This document shows, one piece after another, positions 62,854 to 64,000 of a DNA stretch of 64,000 nt. This DNA is from Pseudobacter sp. (GTDB lineage Bacteria; Bacteroidota; Bacteroidia; Chitinophagales; Chitinophagaceae). Where the stretch lies: positions 240,245 through 304,244 of the forward strand of contig JAFIGX010000020.1 of the NCBI GenBank assembly GCA_017849455.1. The letters are read 5' to 3'. Position 1 is the stretch's first letter. Each line of letters starts with the position of its first letter. Made by a program: the position numbers and the translations under genes. The notes under the pieces were generated by a model. The model searched no databases. It saw nothing but the letters and a program-made list of their open reading frames with translations, and was not told the DNA's origin.

Positions 62854-64000
62854 TCAACCTGCATCAGTTAATCCGGTATCATCATAAATTTCCTGTAAAG
62901 ATATAGATACGCCCAGCGATTCCATGGTAATAGAATCGCTGGTTTTTTTATATTCCTGTAGCTCCCAGTTCCCCTTTTTATTGACGCGATATGATTCTAC
63001 GTGTACACATTCAGAATCTATAACCAAATATTCTTTCAGGGTAGGGATGTCTCTGTACATGTGGAATATTTCACCATTGAGACCTCCTCCGGTTGTGGGG
63101 GGCGATACCTCGATCAAGCCGGTAGGGTGGATAATGGTGTCTTCATCCTTATCATAAGCAATAAGATTGCTGCCAAAAATGGTGATATCGGGGTAAGTAA
63201 ATAATGTATGTTCAGGAATATATATCCGAAAGGCATGAAGAAATGGGCAATAGGACTTGCCTTTTGAAAGCGTTTTCAGTGTGCCAATCAGATTCATGAG
63301 GATATTGTTATGGGTTATTCCATTAACCGGCATAGGACTGACCTCCCCCTCATAATACTCATGTTTCTGATCGGCCTTATTCTCCATTTCCAGGTATTCT
63401 TCTATCGATACCTTATTTTTTCCGTATTCTACTTCCGGTTCTGCTACGGTCATTCCTGATCTTTCTAGCGCAGTTCCTCTGTAAATATCCTTGACCTGTA
63501 TCCTTACATTCAGAGAGCGGATCGCCAGGTAGTCTTCAAGCCGTTTATATTTCTTCAACTCCCAGCGATCCTTCCCATTGCATTTCCATACTTCGATGTA
63601 CACTGAGATCGAATCTATAAGAATATATTCTTTCAGGGTAAGGATGCGCCTGTAAAGCTCAAACTTCTCATTTTCATCGTATTTTCTGGTTGAAGGCGAC
63701 ATCACTTCAATAATCACGGATGGGTTGATCGAGTTCATCTGATCATTATTCCATGAGCTCATTTCATCGCAGAAAATGGAGACGTCCGGGTAGGTAAATA
63801 CTGAAATATCAGGTATATAAATTCGTTGATCGCTCGAATAAGGCTTGCATCCTTTGTTTTTCAGTCGATTGTTTAAAAGGGTTGATATATTCATTGAAAT
63901 TTCGTTGTGTGGCCCCCGTGCACCGGCCATCGCATAGATATTCCCTTCATGATATTCATGCTTTTCAAGGGAACTTTCCTCAAACAACAAATATTCTTCA
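62854..64000 (-). CDS. Double Uma2-family (PD-(D/E)XK-like) protein, 5' end outside window
   Basis: Two Uma2 (DUF820) domains in one chain; single-domain members are about 190 residues. Domain 1 shows YPDVSIF, IIEVMSPSTRKYDENEKFEL and LKEYILIDS. Domain 2, after the linker VSIEEYLEMENKADQKHEYY, shows YPDITIF, LIEVSPPTTGGGLNGEIF and LKEYLVIDS. In domain 2 the lysine after the SP(S/T)T block, seen as DENEKF in domain 1, is replaced by LNGEIF. The frame is open through the edge; EEYLLFEESSLEKHEY at the edge repeats the linker motif, so the true start lies further right. Members resemble Mrr-type nucleases; whether this one cuts DNA is unknown. Confidence 0.82.
   Translation of the reverse strand, partial: EEYLLFEESSLEKHEYHEGNIYAMAGARGPHNEISMNISTLLNNRLKNKGCKPYSSDQRIYIPDISVFTYPDVSIFCDEMSSWNNDQMNSINPSVIIEVMSPSTRKYDENEKFELYRRILTLKEYILIDSISVYIEVWKCNGKDRWELKKYKRLEDYLAIRSLNVRIQVKDIYRGTALERSGMTVAEPEVEYGKNKVSIEEYLEMENKADQKHEYYEGEVSPMPVNGITHNNILMNLIGTLKTLSKGKSYCPFLHAFRIYIPEHTLFTYPDITIFGSNLIAYDKDEDTIIHPTGLIEVSPPTTGGGLNGEIFHMYRDIPTLKEYLVIDSECVHVESYRVNKKGNWELQEYKKTSDSITMESLGVSISLQEIYDDTGLTDAG
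62913..62949 (+). terminator. Strong Rho-independent terminator of dsbD inside the convergent Uma2 gene
   Basis: A perfect 10-bp stem CCAGCGATTC/GAATCGCTGG with a 10-base loop, followed by seven T, 75 bp past the dsbD stop. It lies within the coding sequence of the convergent Uma2 gene, encoding part of SDSITMESLG. On the minus strand no U run follows, so it should act only for dsbD. Confidence 0.88.

Noticed and set aside
1..64000. Search for tRNA, rRNA, insertion sequences and phage genes
   Set aside because: No cloverleaf, rRNA stretch, transposase or integrase motif was noticed by eye; a covariance or profile search could still find a missed small RNA.

Overview
The window reads as chromosomal DNA of a Bacteroidota bacterium, most likely family Chitinophagaceae. 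The evidence is a type IX secretion pair (PorP/SprF-like barrel plus a secreted protein with a gliding-type C-terminal domain), a type A secretion tail on an esterase, a Bacteroidota-type dcw cluster with a long-tailed FtsZ, DUF6427, and several promoters of the form TTTG-N19/20-TAnnTTTG. No rRNA, tRNA, CRISPR array, IS element or phage gene was found.

Layout. 1-8.5 kb (minus strand): cardiolipin synthase (cut by the left edge), the type IX pair and recG. 8.7-9.1 kb: a small coiled-coil membrane protein. 9.1-14.4 kb: a GT-C-like membrane protein divergent from four plus-strand genes that match the decaprenyl-phosphoryl-arabinose pathway (UbiA prenyltransferase, DprE1-like oxidase, DprE2-like reductase, HAD-IB phosphatase). 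14.5-22.4 kb: secreted esterase, a 600 bp non-coding stretch, a DUF4136 lipoprotein, a beta-barrel, YqgE, an orphan histidine kinase, queA and DUF3052. 22.5-39.7 kb: complete dcw cluster mraZ-rsmH-ftsL-ftsI-murE-mraY-murD-ftsW-murG-murC-ftsQ-ftsA-ftsZ (no murF or ddl), with a predicted MraZ operator and a terminator after ftsZ. 39.7-49.6 kb: an SRPBCC remnant, an aspartyl protease, an epimerase, an ABC exporter pair, a matrixin-like protease, a bifunctional beta-oxidation enzyme and metG. 49.7-56.6 kb: two LD-carboxypeptidases, oxyR, two alpha/beta hydrolases and kup. 56.8-64 kb: an exported protein, DUF6427, purQ, a stand-alone DsbD alpha domain, dsbD, and a double Uma2 protein cut by the right edge.

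The most unusual signal is a set of about twelve intergenic elements built from short words repeated every 7 or 8 bp. Most have a left arm and a complementary right arm that form an imperfect long hairpin. The words differ between loci, but the same words return at distant loci. The arms sit at gene ends, often overlap stop codons, and five lie inside the dcw cluster. Other points of interest are the arabinose-donor module outside Actinobacteria, DsbD with a cysteine-less alpha domain beside a separate cysteine-bearing one, a 10-bp-phased MraZ operator, a dsbD terminator inside the convergent Uma2 gene, and a double Uma2 fusion with one decayed domain.
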